From an uncultured Lachnospiraceae bacterium (lineage in GTDB: Bacteria; Bacillota; Clostridia; Lachnospirales; Lachnospiraceae), in assembly GCA_910584845.1 (NCBI GenBank), contig CAJUDH010000021.1, positions 1 to 62,701 of the forward strand: a DNA stretch of 62,701 nt. The letters are read 5' to 3'. The translations under genes were made by a program, and so were the position numbers. Below the pieces are notes generated by a model. It was not told the DNA's origin. It searched no databases and saw nothing but the letters and a program-made list of their open reading frames with translations. Below are positions 8,926 to 17,700 of this stretch, one piece after another; position 1 is the first letter of the stretch, and each line of letters begins with the position of its first letter.

Positions 8926-9009
8926 CAAACCGGGGTATGCCAAAAACCGTTTTTTGCCAAACCCCATGTCCGGATCCGCCCCCAAATTGCCAGGGGGCTA
9001 TATTTATGC

Positions 9010-10515
9010 CTAAAACTGAAAATATATAAATGAGGAGGCGTCATACCCCGGGCCGTAGATGCCAAAAATTAAAACGGTAAAAATCACCCCATAATAAACC
9101 AGCCATCGAAACGCCAGGTTTTGCTTTGCAAGGGCTTTTTTTATATCCACCTTCCTCTTATAATGGTCTACTGCCATCAGCATGGCAAGCCCCAACAGCA
9201 TCACATAAAAATCCTTTTCCTCCATCCCCAAGGTATTAACCCCCATAAGCCGCTGGGGATCTATCATAGAAGAAACCCCCAGCTTCCCCAGGCCATGGCG
9301 CATCATCCGCACGGCAGCCATAAACCCGTTGGCCCGGAAGAACAGCCAGGCAAAATCCACCAGCGCAAAAGTAACCACCCCTTGAAAAAAACGGTAGCTC
9401 CAACATCCGGTGCGCACTTTTAACAATTCCGCCGCCTTTTTACGGAAAGGCATCGTAAAATCGCCGACTACTTGATATAGCCCATTTAACCCTCCCCAAA
9501 CTACATAATTCCAGCTGGCCCCATGCCATAAACCGCTCACCAGGAAGGTTACCATAATATTCCGGTATTTTTTCCATTTCCCGCACCGGTTCCCCCCTAA
9601 CGGGATATATACATAATCCCGGAACCATGTTGTCAGGGAAATATGCCAATTCCGCCAAAAACCGCTTACGGTAGTTGCAAAATAAGGGCTTTTGAAATTT
9701 TTCATCAGGTTAAACCCCATAATCCGGGCCGCGCCAATGGCAATGTCAGAGTAGCCGGAAAAATCACAATAAATTTGAAAAGCAAATAAAATTGTCGCCA
9801 CCCCGATCTGAAGTCCGGTATAATCCGTGTAATGGCTGTACACATCCGTTACCAAAATCGCGATCCGGTCCGCAATCACCAATTTCTCAAAAAATCCCCA
9901 TCCCATAAGCAAAAGCCCGTCTTTCACCCGGTCCGGGTCAAAGTAGTGGGGCTCTTTCATCTGCTGCATCAGGTTCTTGCTACGTTCAATGGGCCCGGCA
10001 ACCAATTGTGGAAAAAAGGAAATAAACAATGCGTATCTTAACAGGTTTTTTTCCGGCAAAATTTCTTTGCGGTAGACGTCCGTAACATATCCCAACGCCT
10101 GGAACGTATAGAAAGAAATCCCAACTGGAAGCACCACGTCAAAAACCGGCATCCCCAAAGTTTCCACCCCACCCCAACGGAGGAGGGCCTTCACGTTCGC
10201 AGAGGCAAAACCATAATATTTAAAGAAAAACAAAATCCCCAGGTTAAACCCAAAGCATCCGGCCATACACCACTTTTTTGAAATGGGAAACGCCTTCCCC
10301 CCCGGTTTGCCGGCACAACCGGCAATCAAAAGCCCACTCCCCCACGTCACCACGGTGGAAGCGGCAATTAAAAGCATGTATTTGGGGTTCCAGCTCATAT
10401 AAAAATAGTAGCTGGCCAATAAAAGCCAAAGGTACCGGAACTTTTGGGGAATGATAAAATAAGCCAGCACGACTATAGGAAAAAAGAAAAGAAAATGAAT
10501 GGAATTGAAAAGCAT
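9010..10515 (-). CDS. MBOAT-family O-acyltransferase (AlgI-like)
   Basis: Polytopic membrane O-acyltransferase, 501 residues, of the AlgI/DltB branch. These proteins move acyl groups, usually acetyl, across the membrane for modification of extracellular polysaccharides. Seen: the N-terminal FNSIHFLFFFPIVVL, the family core FPQLVAGPIERSKNLMQQ, GYSDIAIGAARIMGF, FWRNWHISLTTWFRDYVYIPLGGNR, and the catalytic His region SGLWHGASWNYVVWGGLNG. A ribosome site TTAGGAGG precedes ATG 10515. It is the last gene of a three-gene minus-strand operon, after two SGNH-type proteins that probably complete the acetyl transfer. A pairing with cell-wall or capsular polysaccharide is inference. Confidence 0.93.
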   Translation of the reverse strand: MLFNSIHFLFFFPIVVLAYFIIPQKFRYLWLLLASYYFYMSWNPKYMLLIAASTVVTWGSGLLIAGCAGKPGGKAFPISKKWCMAGCFGFNLGILFFFKYYGFASANVKALLRWGGVETLGMPVFDVVLPVGISFYTFQALGYVTDVYRKEILPEKNLLRYALFISFFPQLVAGPIERSKNLMQQMKEPHYFDPDRVKDGLLLMGWGFFEKLVIADRIAILVTDVYSHYTDYTGLQIGVATILFAFQIYCDFSGYSDIAIGAARIMGFNLMKNFKSPYFATTVSGFWRNWHISLTTWFRDYVYIPLGGNRCGKWKKYRNIMVTFLVSGLWHGASWNYVVWGGLNGLYQVVGDFTMPFRKKAAELLKVRTGCWSYRFFQGVVTFALVDFAWLFFRANGFMAAVRMMRHGLGKLGVSSMIDPQRLMGVNTLGMEEKDFYVMLLGLAMLMAVDHYKRKVDIKKALAKQNLAFRWLVYYGVIFTVLIFGIYGPGYDASSFIYFQF

Positions 10516-10525
10516 TCAGCACCTC

Positions 10526-11521
10526 CTAATTTGTTATCGAATCAATATCGTAGTTTGTTTCCAAATATTGCAGCAGGCAGTTTGTCACTTTCCTTCCCCC
10601 TGCCTGGTTTACATGGCCTTCGTTATATAAGTCTTTATAATCAAAATCCAGTTCCCGCCACAGGCGGTTCATGTCAAGCAGGCGGATCCGGTCCCCGTCT
10701 ACATAATTTTTCTGGAGGTAATTGTTTATTTTGATCATTTCTATGCTGTCCAGCCCCATCTGCACTTTATAGGGCACACTTACAAACAGCAAAGACACCC
10801 CCTTTTCTTCCAACAATAGCAGCAGTTTTTCCAGGCATTCTTTTTCCGTCGGGGTAATCTCCCTGCACTCCTGGATTCGTGATGTGTCCTGTAAAAACCA
10901 GCCGTCCCCGGGATCCGGGCACGCCTCGCTGCTCTGGCTTGCGTCCCCCTTCCCGGCCATATCCCACAAATTTTTGTCATACAGCAGGGATATGTCCCTC
11001 GGGGAAATTTCTTTCCACCTTGTATGATATTTGATAAATGGCACGTAATAGCTCCAAGGGTCCTCCAAAATACAATACCGGATGCCTTCCATTTTGTTGA
11101 AGCTTAAGGGCAAGGTGTCAAATGCCCGCCGCGCCAAAATCTCCCTGTGCTCGTCTGCCAATGGGCAAAACGCATACGTTTCCAGGATGATTAGCTTTGG
11201 TGTATGTGTTTTCAATATTTCGTTGCAGAAAAAATACATCTGTTCTGTCCGCATCCCATATAAAGCATAATTAAATACGGACACTTCCTGCCCATATGCC
11301 TGACGGAACCTTTCTTCCATAAGGAGCGGGGATATTCCATTGTCCGCATGGGAATTGCCCAGCACCAGGATGTCCACATTTTCCTGTACGTTCCAGTTGC
11401 GCCACTTCCCATAAGAGCTTTTTTCCAGGAACACCGTTTGAATAAAAGAAAATAAAAAAAGGCCAATCAGCAGAAAGGCCACCGGTTTTCCCACTGTTTT
11501 TATGGTAATTTTATTTCCCAT
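10526..11521 (-). CDS. SGNH-type membrane-anchored protein, probable polysaccharide O-acetyltransferase partner
   Basis: A 331-residue protein with one N-terminal membrane segment and an extracytoplasmic domain. It shows SGNH-hydrolase-like landmarks: block I around VLGNSHADNGIS, and a C-terminal segment DLYNEGHVNQAGGRKVT that would supply the catalytic His. Such proteins (AlgJ/AlgX- or DltD-like in role) work with MBOAT transferases to acetylate polysaccharides outside the cell. Its ATG follows immediately after the stop of the upstream SGNH gene, and the MBOAT gene starts 10 bases after its own stop, so co-transcription is clear. The exact substrate is unknown. Confidence 0.8.
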   Translation of the reverse strand: MGNKITIKTVGKPVAFLLIGLFLFSFIQTVFLEKSSYGKWRNWNVQENVDILVLGNSHADNGISPLLMEERFRQAYGQEVSVFNYALYGMRTEQMYFFCNEILKTHTPKLIILETYAFCPLADEHREILARRAFDTLPLSFNKMEGIRYCILEDPWSYYVPFIKYHTRWKEISPRDISLLYDKNLWDMAGKGDASQSSEACPDPGDGWFLQDTSRIQECREITPTEKECLEKLLLLLEEKGVSLLFVSVPYKVQMGLDSIEMIKINNYLQKNYVDGDRIRLLDMNRLWRELDFDYKDLYNEGHVNQAGGRKVTNCLLQYLETNYDIDSITN

Positions 11522-12511
11522 CTACCTTCCCTCCTGAACCAGACATAGTTCTTTCAGCAAAAAATCCGTAACCTTGCTACTTCCGGAAACATTTAAGTGA
11601 TGATATCCATTATAGGCGTCCTCAAAATCACTGGCGGTCAAGCCAATCTCGTCATAATGCAGGTTGCAGTCCAAATAGGCAATATCTTCGCTTTTTGTCA
11701 AATCCAAAAGCCGGTTCAGCCAGCTTTCATAATTGATGGAATCAATGTAAGTTTTATACATGGGGGCCATCACCACATAAAATTCGATGCCTTCGCTTCG
11801 GCAAAGGCCTGCTAATTTATGAAAATAAGCGATGTTTGTTTCCGAAATGGCAATATCCCCATCCCTTTTTTCTGCCTCTTCATATTTCTGCGCCGTTTCT
11901 TCCGACATCGTGCTTTTGCTGGGGCGGAAAGGGGAAAAGCCCTTGATGCCTTTGCGGAAAAAAGCGTAATTGCTGTATACCTGTGAGGTATCCGCCCAAT
12001 TTCCATGGCTTCTTCCAATCCGGAAGAAAGCATAAGCCCAATTTTCAGGCCGGTATTGGCTGCAAATCGCCTCTACCTTCACCGCGCCCAGCCGCATCCC
12101 GTCAATATTGGACTCTTTTTTCCAATCTTTGTCATCATTTTCCCCGCCTTGCCAGTTATCATTATTGTTGATGGAAAACGCTTCCAGGATAATAGCCTCC
12201 GGTTTTTGGTATTTTAAAGCTTCCTTTACATTAAAATAACTCTGGACGACATTTTGCGAATTGCTTGCCAGAATATAGGCCTCCTTGCCGGTGTACTCCC
12301 GGATCTTTGCCGTATCAAAAGAAGAGTACGCATGGCTGCTCCCTACAAACAGCAAGTCAACGGAATACTTGTCCAAATGGTAAAAAGACTGCCAATTCCG
12401 GACAATATCATTCATAGGATATAAAAATAAGCTTAAAAACTGTATACCCATTGCCAAGATAAACAAGAAAACGCCCCCGCTTAAAAGGCGTTTTACCAAC
12501 TTCATATGCAT
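11522..12511 (-). CDS. SGNH-type membrane-anchored protein, second copy
   Basis: A 329-residue protein with an N-terminal membrane anchor (LVKRLLSGGVFLFILAMGI) and an outside domain. SGNH-like motifs are visible: LLFVGSSHAYSSFD (block I serine) and a terminal NGYHHLNVSGSSKVTDF that provides the His. It is the first gene of the O-acetylation operon and distantly resembles the next gene; the two may act in sequence or as a pair. ATG 12511 is chosen because AGGAGG lies about 12 bases upstream; a longer reading to 12625 would put that site inside the gene and adds a second hydrophobic segment. Confidence 0.75.
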   Translation of the reverse strand: MHMKLVKRLLSGGVFLFILAMGIQFLSLFLYPMNDIVRNWQSFYHLDKYSVDLLFVGSSHAYSSFDTAKIREYTGKEAYILASNSQNVVQSYFNVKEALKYQKPEAIILEAFSINNNDNWQGGENDDKDWKKESNIDGMRLGAVKVEAICSQYRPENWAYAFFRIGRSHGNWADTSQVYSNYAFFRKGIKGFSPFRPSKSTMSEETAQKYEEAEKRDGDIAISETNIAYFHKLAGLCRSEGIEFYVVMAPMYKTYIDSINYESWLNRLLDLTKSEDIAYLDCNLHYDEIGLTASDFEDAYNGYHHLNVSGSSKVTDFLLKELCLVQEGR

Positions 12512-13180
12512 GGATATTTCAATCCTCCTCCCTCTCAGTTCCGTCTGAAAAATTCTCTTGCCTCTCATAATGTCGATTATCAAAAGCATACATAAAGGCC
12601 CTAAAATATCATTCGTTTTCGCCAAAAGCTTTCCAAATATAGATTCCTGGCCTTTTTAATGGGAGGAAAGCCTTGTGGCGCCCTGCGGCAGGCAGTGTTA
12701 TCGGAAAACCAATCGGCTCCGTCAGCTAAGGCGACTAGATAGGAAAGCCCCTGAAAAGGCACTTTTTTAACTTGCAATTGACATAAATACTTGTTATAAT
12801 CGACATTATAGGAAGCAAAACCTGCATCTTACCCTTCTGTGGGGCCATCTGTTCTTTCTGGATTACAATCGCACTACCAAAACCCAAATCCCGGAGCCTG
12901 AAAACATAGCCAGTATTTTCCAAGATTAAAGCAGAAAATTAGTGAAATCATCTATTGAATTTTCTAGGCAAGTGAAGTAAATTACTAGGATACCGCCCAG
13001 CCGGGAAACTAGGAGGCTGCCCCCGGCCATACCAGATGCAAGGCCAGGGGCTCAATTTGACTATTTGACCGATCGCCAGGCAGATAAAAAGATTAAAAAG
13101 GACGCGTTTCCCCATTCTGCCTGTACCCGGCAAAACAGGGCAAGCAATTGCCGTGAAACGCATATAGAAGGGAGAAGTCT
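12512..13180. other. Long intergenic region upstream of the MATE gene
   Basis: About 670 bases without a convincing gene. It holds a near-consensus plus-strand promoter at 12772-12800 and then a leader of about 380 bases before the MATE start. The leader contains the inverted repeat AGAAAATT / AATTTTCT near 12932-12963 and GC-rich pairing around 12998-13025 (CAGCC...GGCTG). I could not match it to a riboswitch consensus that I know. Short reading frames here have no clear start or family. Confidence 0.5.
12772..12800 (+). promoter_or_regulatory. Sigma-A-type promoter
   Basis: TTGCAA at 12772-12777, a 17-base spacer, then TATAAT at 12795-12800. The score is close to the housekeeping consensus. 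The nearest plus-strand gene is the MATE transporter at 13181, leaving a long untranslated leader. Confidence 0.65.
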
Positions 13181-14617
13181 ATGAAAAATAACGCAGTAAA
13201 AGATATGACCTTTGGATCCCCGCCAAAGCTGATCCTGGGCTTCTTTGTGCCAATGGTTTTTGGCCTTTTATTCCAACAGCTATACAACATGGTAGACACC
13301 ATTATTGTGGGGAAATATCTGGGAGTCGGCGCATTGGCGTCCGTGGGCTCCACCGGTTCCATCAATTTTATGGTCATCGGGTTTTGTATCGGCGTATGCA
13401 ATGGCTTTGCCATCCCGATAGCCCAGAAATTCGGTGAAAAAAATTTTGTTCAGCTAAAGAAATTTGCCGCCAACGCTGCATGGCTGGCCATAGGGTTTTC
13501 TTTGGCCATGACCTTGGCGGTATGCCTCTTGTGCAGGCAAATCCTGACATGGATGAATACGCCCGAAGATATTATGGACGGCGCTTACCGTTACATTTTT
13601 GTGATTTTCCTGGGGATACCCGCCACCTACCTTTACAACATGGTATCCGGGGTTATCCGCTCCCTGGGGGACAGCCGGACGCCCCTTTATTTCCTGATTC
13701 TGTCTTCTCTGTTAAACGTAGCCCTTGACCTGTTCACCATTGTCGGCCTGGGCATGGGCGTGGACGGCGCGGCATGGGCCACGGTGCTCTCCCAGGCCGC
13801 ATCGGGAATCGCCTGCCTGGCTTATATGAAAAAACGGTTTGAAATTTTGCGGATGACCAAGGAGGAAGCCGCCTTTGACTGGCAAATGGCCAAAATCTTG
13901 TGCGGCATAGGCATCCCCATGGGCCTCCAATATTCCATCACGGCTATCGGGAGCATCATACTACAGGTAGCAGTCAACGGCCTTGGCTCCTTGTCCGTAG
14001 CCGCCATGACGGCAGCCACAAAAATCGGCATGTTTTTTTGTTGCCCCTTTGATGCCCTGGGGTCTACCATGGCCACCTACGGCGGGCAAAACATAGGGGC
14101 AAAAAAACTGGACCGGATCGGCGAGGGTTTAAAGGCGGCGATATGGATGGGCACGGCCTACTCTTTGCTGGCCTTGGCCGTGTTGTACGGCTTCGGGGGC
14201 AAAATCGCCCTTTTATTCCTGGATTCCGGAGAAAGGGAAATCTTGGGGATGGTAAGGCAGTATTTGCAGGTCAACGCTACCTTCTATATCCCGTTGGTGC
14301 TGGTCAATGTAGTCCGTTTCCTGATTCAAGGAATGGGGTATTCCAAGCGGGCCGTGCTGGCCGGCGTATGCGAGATGGCTGCCCGGGCTGTTGTGGGTTT
14401 TTTGCTGGTACCCTATTTCGGGTATCCTGCCGTCTGCTATGCCAGCCCCTGCGCCTGGATTGCCGCGGATTTGTTCCTAATCCCTTCTTATTTGTCCATT
14501 ATGAGGCGGCTCTACCAAAAGCAGGGTATATCGCCGTCAAAAGCCGGCCTTCTGGAGAAGTTGGAACACCTGTTGCATAAAAACAAAAGGAAAAAAAGGG
14601 TGCGGTTCGGGGCCTGA
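13181..14617 (+). CDS. MATE-family multidrug/metabolite efflux transporter
   Basis: A 478-residue polytopic membrane protein of the MATE/NorM-DinF group; members export cationic drugs or metabolites using Na+ or H+ gradients. About 12 hydrophobic segments can be read, with family phrases MVFGLLFQQLYNMVDTIIVG at the first helix, FCIGVCNGFAIPIAQKFGE, and the second-half repeat GSTMATYGGQNIGAKK. The length is normal and the reading frame intact, unlike the second MATE gene of this window at 54.4 kb. ATG 13181 has GAAGGGAG upstream. It appears monocistronic, with a long leader and its own terminator. Substrate unknown. Confidence 0.92.
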   Translation: MKNNAVKDMTFGSPPKLILGFFVPMVFGLLFQQLYNMVDTIIVGKYLGVGALASVGSTGSINFMVIGFCIGVCNGFAIPIAQKFGEKNFVQLKKFAANAAWLAIGFSLAMTLAVCLLCRQILTWMNTPEDIMDGAYRYIFVIFLGIPATYLYNMVSGVIRSLGDSRTPLYFLILSSLLNVALDLFTIVGLGMGVDGAAWATVLSQAASGIACLAYMKKRFEILRMTKEEAAFDWQMAKILCGIGIPMGLQYSITAIGSIILQVAVNGLGSLSVAAMTAATKIGMFFCCPFDALGSTMATYGGQNIGAKKLDRIGEGLKAAIWMGTAYSLLALAVLYGFGGKIALLFLDSGEREILGMVRQYLQVNATFYIPLVLVNVVRFLIQGMGYSKRAVLAGVCEMAARAVVGFLLVPYFGYPAVCYASPCAWIAADLFLIPSYLSIMRRLYQKQGISPSKAGLLEKLEHLLHKNKRKKRVRFGA

Positions 14618-14684
14618 CCTGAAAAAAGGCAGAAAGGGCATATCCGTAAAGGGTGTTTTGTTTCATAGCGTAAACGGTAAAAAA

Positions 14685-14712
14685 GGGGCGGCCTGTCAGC
14701 CGCCCTTTTTTT
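14685..14712 (+). terminator. Intrinsic terminator after MATE gene
   Basis: GGGCGGC at 14686-14692 pairs with GCCGCCC at 14699-14705 around a six-base loop; a run of seven T follows and a run of A precedes. Confidence 0.8.
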
Positions 14713-14850
14713 GCACAGAAACCCGAAAACCTGCCGCGCCTGCAAACCACGCCCCCTTCTGTCTTGCATTTTCCCCCCATCTATTCTATACTACCATTAA
14801 AGGCACCCGCTTCTTCCGCCCCATACCGGCCATGCTACAAAGGAGGCACC

Positions 14851-16701
14851 ATGCAAATCATCTCACTCCACATCCAAAATTTTAAATCCATCCGGGATCT
14901 GGAAATCCCCAGCGTAGAAAATGCCCTGATCCTGGTGGGCAAAAACAATACCGGAAAAACCGGCATCCTGGACGCCATCCGCATCGTTTTCGGCTCCTAC
15001 CGGGTGTCAGAAAAAGATTTTAACGAAAAAAAACAAAATATTGAAATCTCCGTTATGCTGCGTATTACGGACGACGACCTTTCCCGCCTCCATTCCCAGG
15101 GGATCGTCAGTTCTTATAAACGGTTAGATGCCTGGAAACGGGACTTCTCGGCCAAACTTCCTTCCTACTGCGAAAACGTACTTTCCTTTATCGTCTCTGT
15201 CAACCAAAACGGGGAAATCCGCTATTCGGACGGCCGCCATAAGAACAACCCCCACATACCGGAATTGTTCCCCAGGCTGTATTGCATTGATACCGGCCGG
15301 AACGTAAAGCCTTTCCAGGAAGACCTTCTGATGTTCCAGGAAGATGAACAGCTGATCCATCTGCGCTCCGGCGTCTGCATGTTTGACAACGCCAAACTAT
15401 GCAACCAATGCTTTAGCTGCATCGGGCTTATCAACCAGAAAAACCCGGAAGAACTTACCCTCCATGAGACAGCCCGGCTCCTGGAATATAAAATGTATCA
15501 ATTAAACCTCAACGATTTTTCAAAAAAGGTCAACGGCAATTACCGCAAAAACGGGGGCAGGGAGGAAATCCTTTATACCCTGGCCTGCAACCCGGACGCC
15601 CTTTTCCGCGTAACTGCGGAAGCCTGGCACGGGCGGCAGCAGCGGTTAAGCCCGGTGGAACATCTGGGAAACGGCATGAAAAGCATATATATGCTTTCTT
15701 TGCTGGAAACTTACATTGAAGGCGAGAAACGGATCCCCAGCATCATCCTGGTAGAATACCCGGAACTGTTCCTCCATCCGTCCCTGCAAAAGAATGCCGG
15801 GGAGATCCTCCATCGGCTTTCCAAAAAAAACCAGGTGATCTTCTCTACCCACTCCCCCGCCGTCATCTCCAATTTTTCCGGAAAGCAGCTGCGCCAGGTA
15901 GTGCTGGATGAAGACGGCTATTCCACTGTCCGCCCCCATGCGGACATTGACCGCATCCTGGACGACCTAGGCTACAGCGCCAACGATTTCCTAAACGTGG
16001 ACTTTGTGTTCATTGTAGAAGGCAAGCAAGACAAAAGCCGGCTTCCCCTGCTGCTGGAAAAATATTATTCCGAGCTTTATGACGAAGACGGCAGCCTGTC
16101 CAGGATTTCTATTATCACCACCAACAGCTGTACCAACATCCGCACCTATGCCAACCTGAAATATATGAACCAGGTCTATCTGCGGGATCAATTTTTGATG
16201 ATCCGGGACGGCGACGGCAAAGACCCGGAACAGCTGGCCGGGCACCTGTGTAAATATTATCATGACCGGAACCTGGAAGATGCGGATAAGCTCCCCAAAG
16301 TCCAGCGGCGCAACGTACTGATCCTGAAATATTATTCTTTTGAAAATTATTTCCTGAACCCAAAGATTATGGCACAATTAGGGGTAGTCAAAAGCGAGAA
16401 AGCATTTTGGAGGATCTTATTCTCGAAGTGGAAGAAATACCTGTACCGGTTAAGCAGCGGCCGGAACCTCACCCGGATATTAGGGAAAAACTTGGATTCC
16501 ATTGACGCTTTAAAAGAAAATTTTGAAGAATTTAAAACCTATATGCGGGGGCATAACTTGTACGATATATTTTATGGCCCCTTTAAAGAACAGGAAACTG
16601 AACTGTTGAAACAATATATTGACCTGGCGCCCAGGGAAGAATTCCGGGATATCCTGGACGCCATCGACGCCTTCCCCTTTTTTGACAGCAGGAAACGCTA
16701 A
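14851..16701 (+). CDS. OLD-family AAA ATPase/TOPRIM nuclease
   Basis: A 616-residue overcoming-lysogenization-defect (OLD) family protein: an SMC/RecF-like ATPase fused to a TOPRIM nuclease. Seen: N-terminal IQNFKSIRDLEI, Walker A VGKNNTGKTGILDAI near residue 28, the Walker B-like strand IILVEYPELFLHP, the switch STHSPAVIS, then the TOPRIM acidic sites VFIVEGKQD and MIRDGDGKD. ATG 14851 is preceded by AAAGGAGG; a longer in-frame extension upstream is not supported. Class 2 OLD proteins (GajA) work with a UvrD-like GajB next door, but no such gene is adjacent; the nearest helicase is 2 kb away and on the other strand. It is therefore a solitary OLD nuclease of unknown role, possibly phage defence or DNA repair. 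Confidence 0.88.
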   Translation: MQIISLHIQNFKSIRDLEIPSVENALILVGKNNTGKTGILDAIRIVFGSYRVSEKDFNEKKQNIEISVMLRITDDDLSRLHSQGIVSSYKRLDAWKRDFSAKLPSYCENVLSFIVSVNQNGEIRYSDGRHKNNPHIPELFPRLYCIDTGRNVKPFQEDLLMFQEDEQLIHLRSGVCMFDNAKLCNQCFSCIGLINQKNPEELTLHETARLLEYKMYQLNLNDFSKKVNGNYRKNGGREEILYTLACNPDALFRVTAEAWHGRQQRLSPVEHLGNGMKSIYMLSLLETYIEGEKRIPSIILVEYPELFLHPSLQKNAGEILHRLSKKNQVIFSTHSPAVISNFSGKQLRQVVLDEDGYSTVRPHADIDRILDDLGYSANDFLNVDFVFIVEGKQDKSRLPLLLEKYYSELYDEDGSLSRISIITTNSCTNIRTYANLKYMNQVYLRDQFLMIRDGDGKDPEQLAGHLCKYYHDRNLEDADKLPKVQRRNVLILKYYSFENYFLNPKIMAQLGVVKSEKAFWRILFSKWKKYLYRLSSGRNLTRILGKNLDSIDALKENFEEFKTYMRGHNLYDIFYGPFKEQETELLKQYIDLAPREEFRDILDAIDAFPFFDSRKR

Positions 16702-16830
16702 TAGGCCGGGGCCATTGCGCAATATAGGGTTCTGCAAAATATACGTTGCCATTGGGCAAATCAAAACAGATCTTGTAGAATTTCCGTATTCTGCAATCGG
16801 CCCCCTGTTTTTATGGGCCTGAACCGCCCG

Positions 16831-17445
16831 TTACCAGTCTACATACCGGACTGCGTACACCCGCCCCCCGAAATCTGCCAGCGGCACCATCTCCTGCTGC
16901 CCGCTAAGGGGGTCCATACACTGGTACTCCCCGCCTTTGGCGCCGACTATCAATACATAATGGTAGTTGCCCCAACCGTTTACCCGGACGCGGACAATGG
17001 GATAACGCCCTGCTTGCAGCTGTTCCATAACTTGCCGGCCGTCTACAAAAGGGCAACGCTCCGACGAAATGTTTTTGTCCAATCGAGGCAGGGCATCCCA
17101 TAAAAGGTTCCCTTCTTCATCCAATGCCCCGGCCCGGGACAAGGCCTGGCTTAACTCCCCGGGATCTTCCCTCCCCCTTCCCTGGAGCTCCAGGGAGGCC
17201 GCCACACAGCAAACCAGGCAGCCGGATCTTTCCATGGTATAAGTGGATTTTCCCAGGCGCTGCCCCGACCAGCGGGGGTCTTTCTGGCAATAAAACACTT
17301 CTTCTTTCACTTCCACGTCAGCGGAAGGGGAAATTGCCACTCCTCCCCGAAACCGTAAAACACAAAACAGCCCTGCTGCGGTTACGGCCAATATCGCCAG
17401 GAAAACTGCGGTCCACAGGCGCCCCTTTCTTTTTCTTTGGCCCAC
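16831..17445 (-). CDS. C39-like (papain-fold) cysteine peptidase family protein, membrane-anchored
   Basis: About 204 residues, with an N-terminal basic stretch and one membrane segment (LWTAVFLAILAVTAAGLFCVL) followed by an extracytoplasmic domain. The domain resembles the peptidase C39-like fold: a candidate nucleophile in MERSGCLVCCVAAS, a His in GNYHYVLIVGA and an acidic residue in YQCMDPLSG. Substrate and true activity are unknown. The start is taken as GTG 17445, eight bases after AAAGGAGG; a GTG three codons upstream overlaps that site. The gene stands alone between the OLD nuclease (convergent) and the ADP-ribosylglycohydrolase (same strand, about 255 bases away). Confidence 0.75.
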   Translation of the reverse strand: MGQRKRKGRLWTAVFLAILAVTAAGLFCVLRFRGGVAISPSADVEVKEEVFYCQKDPRWSGQRLGKSTYTMERSGCLVCCVAASLELQGRGREDPGELSQALSRAGALDEEGNLLWDALPRLDKNISSERCPFVDGRQVMEQLQAGRYPIVRVRVNGWGNYHYVLIVGAKGGEYQCMDPLSGQQEMVPLADFGGRVYAVRYVDW

Positions 17446-17700
17446 GCCAGGCACCTCCTTTCCAAAAATGCATCCTTATCCATGCCCTTTGCGGCCGTTG
17501 GCCGCCCCTTTTCTCCGTACCCTTGGAAACCGGAATACATTAGCGCCATTTTCCCCAGAAACTTGATTCGCCCATGCCCGGTTCCCAAAGATCAATGCCG
17601 GCCTGAAATCAGGCCGCTGCCGGCCCTGTGGCGTAAATCCGGCACACAGGCAATCGGGCAGCCGCCCCGGCAAATACCTGCCAGTTCTAAGCCCCTGCCG

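Noticed and set aside
12735..12923. A 62-codon minus-strand frame in the gap before the MATE gene.
   Set aside because: No ribosome site or recognisable family, and it overlaps the plus-strand promoter.
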